Assembly (NCBI GenBank): GCA_024180945.1
Contig: JAKSGN010000037.1
Location: forward strand, 2,857,501 to 2,921,500
DNA from: Macrophomina tecta
Lineage: Eukaryota; Ascomycota; Dothideomycetes; Botryosphaeriales; Botryosphaeriaceae
DNA: 64,000 bases
Reading direction: 5' to 3'
Positions 42,725 to 51,929 of this stretch are shown one piece after another; the stretch's first letter is position 1; the number at the start of each line of letters is the position of its first letter. Below the pieces are notes generated by a model. That model did not search any database, was not told the DNA's origin, and worked only from the letters and a program-made list of their open reading frames with translations. Both the position numbers and the translations under genes were made by a program.

Positions 42725-44167
42725 ATGTCGCTGCTTGGTTTGGCAAATGAATTGCTCCAGTCTATTGCGGAATACTTGAGCACAGAAAAAGACATCAATG
42801 CTTTTGTCCGGACGAACTGGCGCCTCTACGACCTTCTGAATACCTATCTCTATCGGCACAATGTACGATATTGTGGAAGTTCTGCTTTGCTGTGGGCTGC
42901 AAAACATGGGCAAGAGACAACAGCTCAAAGGTTACTGGGCGAAGGAGCTAATATACAAGCGATGACCGCTGGCGGTCAGACGCCGCTGTCGTTGGCGGCA
43001 AAGAATGGGTACGAGGCGATGGTGAATCACCTGCTCGCGAATGACGGTGTCAACCCGGACTCTAAGGACAAACACGGTCAGACGCCACTACTGTGGGCCG
43101 TATGGAAGGGGAACGAGTCGATAGTGAAGCAACTGCTCGCAAATGACCGTGTCGACCCAAGTTTCAAGGACACAGGGGGGCGGACACTGCTGTCATTGGC
43201 TGCAGAGAATGAAAATGAGGCGGTGGTGAAACTGCTGCTCGAGAATGACGGTGTCGACCCGAACTCTAAGGACAATGGGGGGAAGACACCGCTATCGTGG
43301 GCCGCATGGTATGGGCGGGAGGCGATGGTGAAGCTACTGCTCACAAATGACGGTGTCGACCCAGATTCCAAGGACAAGGGGGGGCAGACGCCGCTATCGT
43401 GGGCCGCATGGAATGGGCAGGAGGCGGTGGTGAAGTTGCTACTCGCGAATAACAGTGTCGACCCGGATTCTAAGGAGAAGAAGGGGCGGACGCCGCTATT
43501 ACGGGCGGCAGAGAAGGGGCACGAGGCGGTTGTGAAGCTACTGCTCGCAAATGACGGTGTCGACCCGGATTCTAAGGACGAAGAGGGGCGGACACCGCTA
43601 TTGTGGGCCGCATGGTATGGGCACGAGATGGTGGTGAAGCTACTGCTCGCGAATGACCGTGTCGACCCGGATTCCAAGGACAACGAGGGGCAGAGACCAC
43701 TATTGTGGGCCGCATGGAATGGGCGGGAGGCGATGGTGAAGTTGCTGCTCGCAAATGATGGTGTCGACCCGGATTCCAAGGACAAGGGGGGGCAGACACC
43801 GCTATCGTGGGCCGTATGGGATGGGCACGAGGCGGTGGTGGAGTTACTGCTCGCGAATGACCGTGTCGACCCAGACTCCAAGGACAACGAGGGGCGGACA
43901 CCACTATCGTGGGCGGCATGGAATGGGCAGAAGGCGGTGGTGAAGTTGCTGCTCGCGAATGACCGTGTCCACCCGGACTTCAAGGATAACCAAGGGCGAA
44001 CACCACTATCATTGGCGGCGGAGAGAGGGCACAAGGAGGTGGTGAAGTTATTACTTGCGAATGACGGCGTCGACTTAGACTCTGAGGATAGCGGAGGGCG
44101 TACGCCGCTGTCATGGGTGGCGGAGAATGGGCACAAGGCTGTAATAAAACTACTGATTCCTGCTTAG
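42725..44167 (+). CDS. F-box-like/ankyrin-repeat protein, highly uniform repeats
   Basis: An uninterrupted 480-aa frame. Residues 1-45 are F-box-like (NELLQSIAEYL, LLNTYLYRHN). A first divergent repeat is followed by 12 ankyrin repeats of 34 residues with consensus GRTPLSWAAWNGHEAVVKLLLA and NDGVDPDSKD. Repeats 4-10 differ by only a few residues, and the DNA units of 102 bp are nearly identical. This indicates ongoing unequal crossing-over or conversion, as in fungal recognition-type repeat proteins. It probably acts as an SCF adaptor or other scaffold (inference). A LINE remnant lies directly upstream. Intact. Confidence 0.87.
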   Translation: MSLLGLANELLQSIAEYLSTEKDINAFVRTNWRLYDLLNTYLYRHNVRYCGSSALLWAAKHGQETTAQRLLGEGANIQAMTAGGQTPLSLAAKNGYEAMVNHLLANDGVNPDSKDKHGQTPLLWAVWKGNESIVKQLLANDRVDPSFKDTGGRTLLSLAAENENEAVVKLLLENDGVDPNSKDNGGKTPLSWAAWYGREAMVKLLLTNDGVDPDSKDKGGQTPLSWAAWNGQEAVVKLLLANNSVDPDSKEKKGRTPLLRAAEKGHEAVVKLLLANDGVDPDSKDEEGRTPLLWAAWYGHEMVVKLLLANDRVDPDSKDNEGQRPLLWAAWNGREAMVKLLLANDGVDPDSKDKGGQTPLSWAVWDGHEAVVELLLANDRVDPDSKDNEGRTPLSWAAWNGQKAVVKLLLANDRVHPDFKDNQGRTPLSLAAERGHKEVVKLLLANDGVDLDSEDSGGRTPLSWVAENGHKAVIKLLIPA

Positions 44168-44233
44168 ACTTTAACATATTTTCTTCTTATGTGCTCGTTA
44201 GCCAGGTATGTACTCGCTCTATGAGGGCCTTTT

Positions 44234-44433
44234 AGCGCGATTAGGGCGACAGGGGTCGCAACACCAAACTCAACTGAGGCTATTCGCAGCCATAGAATAT
44301 CGATTATTCAACCAAATCTTGGGCCGCGAAATCCTACTGCACGCGTCCACGTTGCCGCGGCTGGTAATATCGATCAAAGGAGCGTCTCTGATGGGTAGCT
44401 AAGTGAAGAGGTGATGGATGGTAGCCTGCAACA
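44234..44433 (+). repeat. Dispersed repeat R200, longest copy
   Basis: The first half (44234-44330) matches 56033-56130, sharing GGAACACCAAAC-like and GAGGCTATTC words. The second half (44318-44433) matches 51340-51462, sharing CCGCGGCTGGTAATAT and GGAGCGTCTCTGATG. Noncoding, nature unknown. Confidence 0.7.
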
Positions 44434-44754
44434 CGCCATTGCAGGCTGTTGGGGGTGCGGCTTCGACGCGATGAAAATTTTTCGACGCGCCGACCGCGAC
44501 CACAACCGCGCTGCCTACTGCCTCCGCTTGGGCAACGCGACCATCCATCCAGGGAGGCCCATCGAGGGAAATGGGAGACGAAAACTAACCGACGTACGAC
44601 TACCTGGCTCGCAGCCAGGCCCGACGCTGGCCCTATCCAGCCAGCCGATGTGGACGCGCCCTAGGCGTACGACAGGACACCCTTGGGCTTGCACCGGCTC
44701 TGAGATCGCTAAGAATGCGGCGAAGGCGCAGGGGAGCCACTTTTTCTGAGAACT

Positions 44755-45095
44755 TGTTAAGGCTAACGTGTTGTAGACCCTTGGTGCGAAACCTGTTAAG
44801 GCTTCGAGGCCTCCGACCGCGAAGACCTTGTTAAGTCCCGACCTCGAGAACTCGTTGAGGCCTCTCCGAGAGAGCCGATCCGGTACGCACACAGGCGACT
44901 TAATAGAGGGTCTTGATAGGCGTGGTGCTCGCGACCTGGCAAGATGCGACCAGTCGGCTCGACGAGACGGAAACACGGGCAAGCTCTGGGAATGGGAAAC
45001 ACAGGCCAGCTTCGCGGCCCTCAGCGAACCTGTTAAGCGGGCGTATAGGCGACTCATCGGAGGGTCTTAATAGGCGTGGAGCACGCAACCTACGA
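44755..45095 (+). repeat. Internally repetitive GC-rich segment
   Basis: Two imperfect 46-bp units at about 44894-44940 and 45044-45092 share GAGGGTCTT, ATAGGCGTGG and GCAACCT-like words. Several CTTGTTAAG/CCTGTTAAG words lie around 44750-45035. Stops in all frames. Confidence 0.65.
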
Positions 45096-45814
45096 CGATG
45101 AGACAGGCTAGCGGTGAGGGGAGCCGGCTTAGAACAGGAGGGGACACAAGCTTGGTTAGTAGAAGAGGGTGGAGCAGGTTGCCCGGCGTGGGGTCTGGTC
45201 CGTTACCCCTTCTGCAAGACACGGTCGGCCTGTCATGGGGAGACCCTTACAGTGACGCGCCGGAAAAGGGGCACGTAAGCTGATGCGACGAGGTAGAATG
45301 TGGCCAAAGACGCGTGTATGAAGCACTGGTAAAGATTTCAGCATCTCCTGTGAATGAGGCGCAAATGCGACGAAGAATTTCCAATTTCATCCGGAAGGAC
45401 GCTGTTGGTAATATCTCCATGGAGGTGGACTCGCTGGATGTCGATGCCAGATATCGAATGGTCTCGACGACTTGTTCTAGTTCTAGCCGATCGGCAAGTC
45501 CTTTGTGGCCGAGCGTATCGCCGGGGCTCGAACCGATTAAGGACACGGCGGGAATTCGATTGCGGCTAGGCTTGACCATGTGCAGCATGGAGCATCCTGT
45601 GCGGAAGTTCAGCCGTTCCCCCGCTCCGCCTCTCGACGCATACCACTGCAGGGCAGATCGCCGATTGCCGCTAGGGCCTTGCGGCTGGGGTAGGTTGAGA
45701 AGAATCTGAAATGCCGGTTGAGGCGTCATTTTCGCATGCAGAGGGAGGGGCATATGGACTCATAAAACACCCTCAATTTCTTGCCATAGCACAGGAAATT
45801 AACTGTCCTAAACC
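45096..45814. other. Intergenic before the BTB gene
   Basis: About 720 bp. Overlapping open frames of 130-170 codons exist on both strands at 45247-45753, but neither shows a recognisable domain or intron structure. Confidence 0.35.
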
Positions 45815-46501
45815 ATGTCCGACGAAACATCATCACAAGACTCATCCACTCCTACTCCCGATAGGCGGATAACCCTCCAGGTGGGCGAGAGTTGCTTCGT
45901 CACCACTCGCGAAACACTGGTCGAGGAAAGCGGCTCTTCCGCCTCTCTGTTGTCAGGGCGTTGGAACGATGCACAGGAGGACGGCTCTTATTTTGTTGAC
46001 GCGGATCCAACCCTCTTTGAACATATCCTACGTTATCTCCGCCGTAGCATTCTTCCCATCTTCTACGATAAAGCGAAAGGGCATGACTACGCTACGTATC
46101 TTGCCCTTCTTGAAGAAGCGAAATATTTCAGCATTTCGCGACTTGTGGGCTGGATTGAGAAGAAACAGTATCTTCAGGCATTGAAAACTAAGTATTTGGT
46201 TACAGAGCTGGAAAGGACCGACGAACTTCGCGCGACACGAGGCATAGACGTGGATTTGGAATGGCATCCAATGTGGGAGACGCGAAAAGTATATATCTGT
46301 CCTCGGGGAATCTACGTGCATAGAGGGGACCCGCGTGCTTGCGGAAGAGACTGTAGAAGGGCGCAAGGAGATGCGGGTGACATCTACGAAGACGAACCAG
46401 TCTTGAGGACGCTGGTCGCATGCTTGCGTAGAGGGGCGCTAGCTGCTCCTCTGCCGCATGCGAAGATTACACCACGACCTCTGCATCAGCTCGAAATCTA
46501 G
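45815..46501 (+). CDS. BTB/POZ (T1-type) domain protein
   Basis: A single exon of 228 aa starts at an ATG. After a Ser/Thr-rich N-terminus, residues 17-110 form a T1-type BTB fold: ITLQVGESCFVTTRETL, then FVDADPTLFEHILRYLRR, and LLEEAKYFSISRLVGWI, as in KCTD-like proteins. The remaining 110 residues are basic and unrecognised. BTB proteins of this type oligomerise and many act as adaptors of Cullin-3 ubiquitin ligases. That role is inferred from the family. No introns, no defects. Confidence 0.85.
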   Translation: MSDETSSQDSSTPTPDRRITLQVGESCFVTTRETLVEESGSSASLLSGRWNDAQEDGSYFVDADPTLFEHILRYLRRSILPIFYDKAKGHDYATYLALLEEAKYFSISRLVGWIEKKQYLQALKTKYLVTELERTDELRATRGIDVDLEWHPMWETRKVYICPRGIYVHRGDPRACGRDCRRAQGDAGDIYEDEPVLRTLVACLRRGALAAPLPHAKITPRPLHQLEI

Positions 46502-46783
46502 GATCCGCCTAAAACATCTGGTCAGTCGAACAATGGTATTAGTTCATCGATCGGAGATCCTAATCAATGTCCTTCTGAATCTTAATTTTTCGTCGTTCTT
46601 ATACGGCGCTGTATATACGGAACGGCAGATAGTCCAGGAGCTTTTCCTCTTCACGCTAAATTTACATTCCACATTGCGTTACAATGCATATCCGCAAGCA
46701 ATAAAGTCATCCACCATCGTGCAAGGCTGCCAGTATGTTACGGCGCAACCTCCACAGAGTTAGGAATAGGAAGAATGAGAAAG
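46502..46783. other. Short intergenic region
   Basis: About 280 bp between the BTB gene and the 3' tail of the LINE. Nothing recognised. Confidence 0.35.
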
Positions 46784-47011
46784 CATGATGATGATGATGG
46801 TGAATTCATAGTCCGTCCCAGCCGCCGAAGGCAGCTATGCGGCGTAGGGCCGGTTCCTCCGCGTCCGCTAGACCCGTTTGAGTCTAAGCGAGGCGGCGGG
46901 GCCTGGCCAGTTCTCTATCTCCTCTGCATACTTCTACATACACGTCTCTTGGCACTTCGGTCATCCCTCAGCGCAGGTCTTTTCCGCAAACTATCCCGTC
47001 TTCCTCCAGAG

Positions 47012-47434
47012 TCAAGCTTCATGCTGTGGGTGTGATGTCGCTCCAAATTGCCCGAGGAGCTTTGTTGCCATCATGAACTTTGCTGCTGCTATGGCTGTGC
47101 TGCGCTGGCTCAGCAACTTCCTCAGGTCCGTCGTCCAGCTTCTCCGCCCCTTGTCGTCCGGCTTGCGAAAGGTGAGCCTTAGCTCGTCGAACTTGCTACA
47201 CGAGTACAGCACGTGGTTGACTGTCTGCAGTCCACGCCCACAGTCGCACTCGCCCGACGCCACGCCCGGCACCTGCCGTAGGTGGAGGAATTGGAAGGGG
47301 TTCTCCCACGGCTCCTGGATGGCGATGATGTCGAACTCGCGCGTTCGTCGGTCCCGAAACAGGGGCGCCATCACTTTGGTCCTGGATCTCATAACATTGT
47401 ACTGCAAGATGGAAAGCTGCCTGGCCTTAGTCAT
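47012..47434 (-). pseudogene. LINE ORF2, in-frame fusion of its two ends
   Basis: Starting at an ATG that overlaps the ORF1 stop (ATGACTAA), it has about 45 residues of the endonuclease start, LSILQYNVMRSRT to IIAIQEPWENPF. It then passes without a frame change into a C-terminal segment, FLHLRQVPGVASGECDCG followed by HVLYSC. That end is typical of the region after the RNase H of LINEs. About 140 residues remain of an expected 1000 or more. The endonuclease core, reverse transcriptase and RNase H are deleted. Confidence 0.8.
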
Positions 47435-48965
47435 CGAGCATTGTGATCTCGTTGCTAAGTGGCTGTGTGTTTGGCTGCCGAGTATTTGCGATTTGCCTGC
47501 CTGACATGGCCAGCGCCTCCTCCCGGAGCTGCTGGCTTGCTCTGATCAGGCTATCGATCTCTTCTTGCCGCTCTCCCCTCAGCACAGTACTTTCGGGTTC
47601 GGCGTGCAGTGACCTCGGTCTTCCGCGCTTCCTGGTCGGGCGTTCCGCCGGGACCGCTGACGTTTGATTTGTCGTCTGTTCAGTGGGTTGAGTTGTCCGT
47701 GTTGGTGCTTGCGTCAGTGCTGGTGGTCTCTTGCTGATGTTTTCCGGGTGAAGAAATGGCCTCATGGCCTTAGCTCGTTCAACCCTCTCCTTCTCTTTCT
47801 TTCTCTCTGGACAGGCCACGCTCCACGCCGTGTGAGAACGCTTGCACGCAGCGCACCTGCGCTCCGCGCCCGGGTCCTCCTTCAGTCCGCAGTCTTTGGA
47901 ATTATGCTGGCCTGCACAATAGCCACAGGCTTGCGGTGCTTGACACTGGGTTCCTATGTGACCGTACTTTTGGCAGTTGAAGCACTGCTTGACTTTGCAC
48001 GTTCGATCGTAGAGCTCGCACGAGAGCATCTCCGCTTGCCACACCATCCCTCCGGTGATCGCTACGTTAGCGTCCTCCGCCCTGCTAAACTCCACCACTA
48101 GCGACGACGCCTTCTTGTTGGTGGAAGCCTTGGTTAGCCAGCCTACGTATCTAATCTCAGCATTGGGGAGTAGCGGCTTGTTCTCCGCTTGGAGCAGTTT
48201 GATGGCATTTTCCATATCTGAGAGGTCTATTGACTTGGTATGTACGCCGTGCACGATGACACCATACGTCTGTGTCACGATTCGCGCTGTGCCTCCAAAC
48301 GTCTCCACCCAACTGTGTGCGCTTTCCTGCAGTATCTCCTTCTCTTGTTGGTTCCTTGTGTATGCCGCAATATCCCCGCTTCGAAGCTGCTTCGCCGCGA
48401 CTACCTGGATCTTGTTCACCCCGGGGTCCGGCTGCGACTTCAGCGCACGATTAATGCGTTCTTTGAGGTGGGTCGGGGGCTGCGAGCGGAGGTGGCTGAT
48501 CATCTGCGGGTCCGAAAGCTTGATCACTAATTCGCGACACCGGTCATTCGGGCTTGGCGAGAGGTTGGGCTGCATCTGTGCTGTCGCTGTTGCTGTCGTT
48601 CGCATCGCTGCTACTCGAGCCCAGGTCATGGGGCTCTGCTGCGCGGTCCGTTGGATTTGGGAGTCGGCTGTATTGATGGAGTCAGTGGTGCGCTTGATGG
48701 CGCTTGTGTCCTTCTTGATGTCGTTCGCAGTCTGGAGGACTGAGTGCACAACTGCCTTCAGCTCGGCCGGCGTCGGCTGACTGAGGGTTTTGTCGCACAA
48801 CTCGATGGCGCTTTTGATCAGCGGAGCGATGGTGTGGTAGCGGAAGCTGCGTCTTTGGTCGCCTGCATCGTCAAGAAGCTGCTTTGCCTGGATCCTAAGC
48901 TGTGCGGCGTGCTCGTAGAGCGAAAGTGGGTTATCGCCGGGTCGCAAGGCGTCGGCGACCGCCAT
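47427..48965 (-). CDS. LINE ORF1 (gag-like RNA-binding protein), intact
   Basis: A 512-aa frame from the ATG at 48965. The N-terminal helical region (DALRPGDNPLSLYEHA) is followed by a Thr/Ala-rich linker and a central RNA-binding-like domain (RELVIKLSDPQMISHLRS to the IRYVGW block). Then come zinc knuckles: C-x2-C-x4-H-x4-C in CFNCQKYGHIGTQC, a second knuckle CGYCAGQHNSKDC, and a CAAC segment. The C-terminus is basic and ends in a polar tail. ORF1 proteins coat LINE RNA. No stop or frameshift, unlike the other copies. Confidence 0.85.
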   Translation of the reverse strand: MAVADALRPGDNPLSLYEHAAQLRIQAKQLLDDAGDQRRSFRYHTIAPLIKSAIELCDKTLSQPTPAELKAVVHSVLQTANDIKKDTSAIKRTTDSINTADSQIQRTAQQSPMTWARVAAMRTTATATAQMQPNLSPSPNDRCRELVIKLSDPQMISHLRSQPPTHLKERINRALKSQPDPGVNKIQVVAAKQLRSGDIAAYTRNQQEKEILQESAHSWVETFGGTARIVTQTYGVIVHGVHTKSIDLSDMENAIKLLQAENKPLLPNAEIRYVGWLTKASTNKKASSLVVEFSRAEDANVAITGGMVWQAEMLSCELYDRTCKVKQCFNCQKYGHIGTQCQAPQACGYCAGQHNSKDCGLKEDPGAERRCAACKRSHTAWSVACPERKKEKERVERAKAMRPFLHPENISKRPPALTQAPTRTTQPTEQTTNQTSAVPAERPTRKRGRPRSLHAEPESTVLRGERQEEIDSLIRASQQLREEALAMSGRQIANTRQPNTQPLSNEITMLDD

Positions 48966-49239
48966 AGCGGACAATCCGGTATTGGGCGATAGCGGATTGC
49001 CAGTAGAGCGGCTTAGTACGCGTTACAGAGCGATTGCGCGTGGTTGTAAGGCGTAATTCCAAGAATTCGTTCTCGCTGCAGGTGGTTGTTTTTTCAGTCT
49101 GAATGAGAAAGCAAGCGGGGCGCAGACACGCGCCGCAAAGGATCCACAAGGCACATCCCGTGGCTCACGTGATGCCAAGCTTTGCTCTGTATGACCCAGC
49201 CTGGGCAGGCGCAGAGCAAACAGATCAACAGTGATTGCT

Positions 49240-51219
49240 CCTAAACGTACCATCACAGATCAAACCCATCAAAACCCAGAATCTTCCAACCACCACAGAA
49301 TGATCAACGAACCAACACCATATCAACTCTCGCCAGAACATATGTCTTGATAGATCAACACCCGTCACGGACACGCAGAAACTCGACCTACGCTCCTCCA
49401 CGAGGAATACCTCACCTGAGATGCCAAGTCGATCAGCAGGCGAAGATGATAGGGGCCGTCGCCTGACCATTGGCGCGTCTTCAAGCTGAACGCCCTGACT
49501 ACCTCGCCCTCCACCGCGGTAAACCAACTACGCAACGCCGAGGACGCGCGACGACTGCATCCGAACTCCCTAGCGAACCAACTCTGGACGATGACATTGA
49601 CCTGCTTGGCACCATTATCGAGCAGAACAAAGGGCTGACTGAGCAGAACGAAGCGCTTGCGGAACAGAACAATGTCCTTATCGAACAGGGCGCTAAGAAC
49701 GAAGACGAGGTCAGACAACTGTCGAGCGTGCTTGAGACGTCCGAGGAAACGCAGGCCAAAATGGAAGAGCGCATGGGAAAGATGGAAAAGCAGATGACCG
49801 CGCTCGTGGAGACGACGCGGAGGATCAACGCGACCTACGCAAGCGCTCTCAAAAACATGCCCGCCACGCCGCCAACGTCCGCCAACACCAGTCCAGCGTC
49901 GATGCCAGCCGTGCCGGTGCGCACCACGGTTGCGAACACGCCGCTGCCACTGTCACCGCCGCCAGCGATCGAGCTTGATCTCTCCGAAGCCAATATTGAC
50001 AGCACAAAGCCGGGAGACATACGCGCACGTTTTCAAAGAGCGCTGGAAAGCCAGGAAGCTACCAAGAACATCAAGTGCTATGGCCTGACGAGGAATGCGA
50101 ACGACGCAGCGAAGGTGCGGGTCCTCTTCCGCCCCAAGGACGACGAGGACAGGGTGAGATCGCACAGCGGCTGGTTGGACACGGCCTTCCGGGGCGCGAG
50201 GGTGAGAGATCGACAGTGGTACCCGGTGAAGGTGGACAGCGTCAACAAGACGGCAGTTTTCAACGAGGAGCGCACGGCTCTGCGAGCGGACGCCTGCAAG
50301 ATGATGAGCGAAGAGAACGAGGTGGAGATAGTGCATGCACGCTGGCTGAGCAAGCCGAGCGACCGACAGCACGGGTCAGCGGTGATCTACCTGACGAAGA
50401 AAAGCGATGATGCGCAGGGTGATGGATAGCGGCGGAGAAGCGGCGTACACTAACGTGTTCGAGCATCGCCCCGGTCCCCGTCGCTGCTTCCGATGCCAGA
50501 GCTACGACCACCAGCAATTTCGATGCGAAGGCGAAGAGAGATGCGTCAGGTGTGCAGGCATCGGACATAAGAAAGACAACTACGGTCCAAGAGTAGAAAA
50601 ATGCGCAGCTTGCAGCGGCCCTTACAGGGCAGACGATCGAGGCTGCCCGAAGTATAATAGGCTATTGGAGGAGATGATGGGTAGGTCGGAGAAGTAAATG
50701 ATAGGAAAAAGGAGAAGCTGGTGTTATGGAGGTTATCGGGCCCTATAGTTAATGGTCTCTCGGTGCTTGCTGCCCCGCCGTTACAGGGACGGGCAACACT
50801 CAGGAAAATGCTCTTAATGGAAACTAGGCGGCAGAAAGATCAAGAAGTCAGGGTAAGGATGGCTTCACATTCTACTAACGTTAGGGACTACTTTTTTCTT
50901 CTCTTCACCTTTTATTACTGGTGGATTACTTGCACTACACTGTTGTTCCCTCAACGTTTGGACTTTGGATGAACCGGGATCTTTATGTGTGAGACTTTTG
51001 ATGAGTAGAGAGTGAATTGAAGATGCTACTGAAGAGTTGTAACGAGTGGTGGGGGAGGATCCCCTTTATGCTACAGTGTTGGGCTAGTAAGCCACGGATA
51101 GTCCCGTAACGCTTGATGTTTGACATTATGTAACTTAAGAGTGTTCTGTAGCGTGTCTTTTCCCTATGGCCCGTAGAGGCCGATGGGGTGTATGAATCAT
51201 CATCATCATCATCATCATT
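49240..51219 (+). mobile_element. Second LINE type, 5' part plus 3' tail
   Basis: A different LINE oriented opposite to the previous one, with about 145 bp between the two 5' ends. It has a frameshifted ORF1 (49470-50696), decayed downstream sequence and a 3' end (CCTATGGCCCGTAGAGGCCG) leading to a (CAT)n tail at 51197-51219. Nearly all of ORF2 is missing. Confidence 0.7.
49470..50696 (+). pseudogene. LINE ORF1 of the second type, frameshifted
   Basis: An N-terminal heptad-like coiled coil (repeated EQN units, then MEERMGKMEKQMTALVE) precedes an RRM-like region with IKCYGLTRN and VRVLFRP, then three CCHC-like knuckles (CFRCQSYDHQQFRC, CVRCAGIGHKKDNYG, CAACSGPYR). An extra base near 50415 puts the knuckles in another frame. 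The start is also out of frame with the best ATG upstream. Closely related to the fragment at 61575-62025. Confidence 0.75.
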
Positions 51220-51276
51220 ATCCTGCATATCGCTCAGGGTGATGGGTCAGCGTATGAATACAACTCATCATCATCT
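51220..51276 (+). mobile_element. LINE 3' end nested in a LINE tail
   Basis: CCTGCATATCGCTCAGGGTG and GATGGGTCAGCGTATGAATAC match the minus-strand 3' end at 16301-16395. It directly follows the (CAT)n tail of the previous LINE and has its own CATCATCAT end. Confidence 0.5.
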
Positions 51277-51339
51277 AAACCGGCAAGCGGTCCAAGTCAT
51301 CCTGTCGTTAACCAATATCGGTAGCGCCTGGGAACGCAG

Positions 51340-51462
51340 AGAATCCTCAGACTGCGAAATTCTACCGCACGCGTCCTCGTCGCCGCGGCTGGTAATATTA
51401 ATCAGCGGAGCGTCTCTGATGCGTAGCTGAGTGCAGAGATGATGGATGGTAGTTTGCAACAC
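51340..51462 (+). repeat. Dispersed repeat R200, second-half copy
   Basis: Matches 44318-44433 with few changes, including CCGCGGCTGGTAATAT and GGATGGTAG. Confidence 0.7.
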
Positions 51463-51929
51463 TTGAAGGCGACGCTAGCGCTAAGCTTTGCTTGAAATGA
51501 TAACTCTAAGCTCACTGCAATCTGTCTGTAAGAAAACAAGATCATAAAAAGCTTACTCTTCCCCCCAAACCCACGACACCACGATCCATGCTCCAGCGCT
51601 AAATATGACAAACTTTCCAAAGCTGAGGCTCGTAGGCCCTGGTCCAGCCCAACACTCCGTATCTTACACGGATCCCCTCTCATCCTGGTAGCCCTATGTA
51701 CCAACGACATGGAATATTGATGCGATCGGAAGTCCATGCTACTGCGTAAGGCTACAGTTCACCAAAATTGGTTTAGCGTAGCTTGCTGAAACCATCGTTC
51801 CCTCATTCCCTAGATAGCTTAGGGAAAGACAATGAAAACCCAATTCAACCAGTTTATCACAAGCTGGTCCGCCTTTTTTTCCTTTCCCCACCTCCTCCAG
51901 GCTGCGTTGTAACAGGTGGCCGATCTCGA
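51463..51929. other. Intergenic downstream of the Reg1-like gene
   Basis: About 470 bp with no feature recognised. Confidence 0.35.

Larger units (their letters stand above)
46784..49095 (-). mobile_element. Tad-like LINE with an internally deleted ORF2
   Basis: On the minus strand the element runs from a 5' leader near 49095 through ORF1 and a reduced ORF2 to a (CAT)n tail at about 46786-46799. Two other copies confirm the 5' end and the ORF1/ORF2 boundary. About 2.3 kb long, so most of ORF2 including the reverse transcriptase is gone. Confidence 0.85.

Noticed and set aside
43078..44136. A 352-codon open frame antisense to the ankyrin gene at 42725
   Set aside because: It exists only because the 102-bp repeats have no stops in that frame. 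Its product is a Ser/Thr-rich periodic string and the sense frame has F-box and ankyrin domains.
42725..44167. Regularly spaced direct repeats resembling a CRISPR array
   Set aside because: The 102-bp periodicity is coding ankyrin repeats without spacers, in a eukaryotic genome.
45515..45545. A tRNA T-arm-like word (GGTTCGAGCCCC) on the minus strand
   Set aside because: No matching acceptor stem, D arm or anticodon arm could be placed around it.
45247..45753. A 168-codon minus-strand frame before the BTB gene
   Set aside because: Overlaps an equally long opposite frame and shows no domain, introns or coding bias that I can defend.
48055..48780. A 241-codon plus-strand frame within the LINE
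   Set aside because: Antisense to the intact LINE ORF1, whose zinc knuckles fix the true frame.
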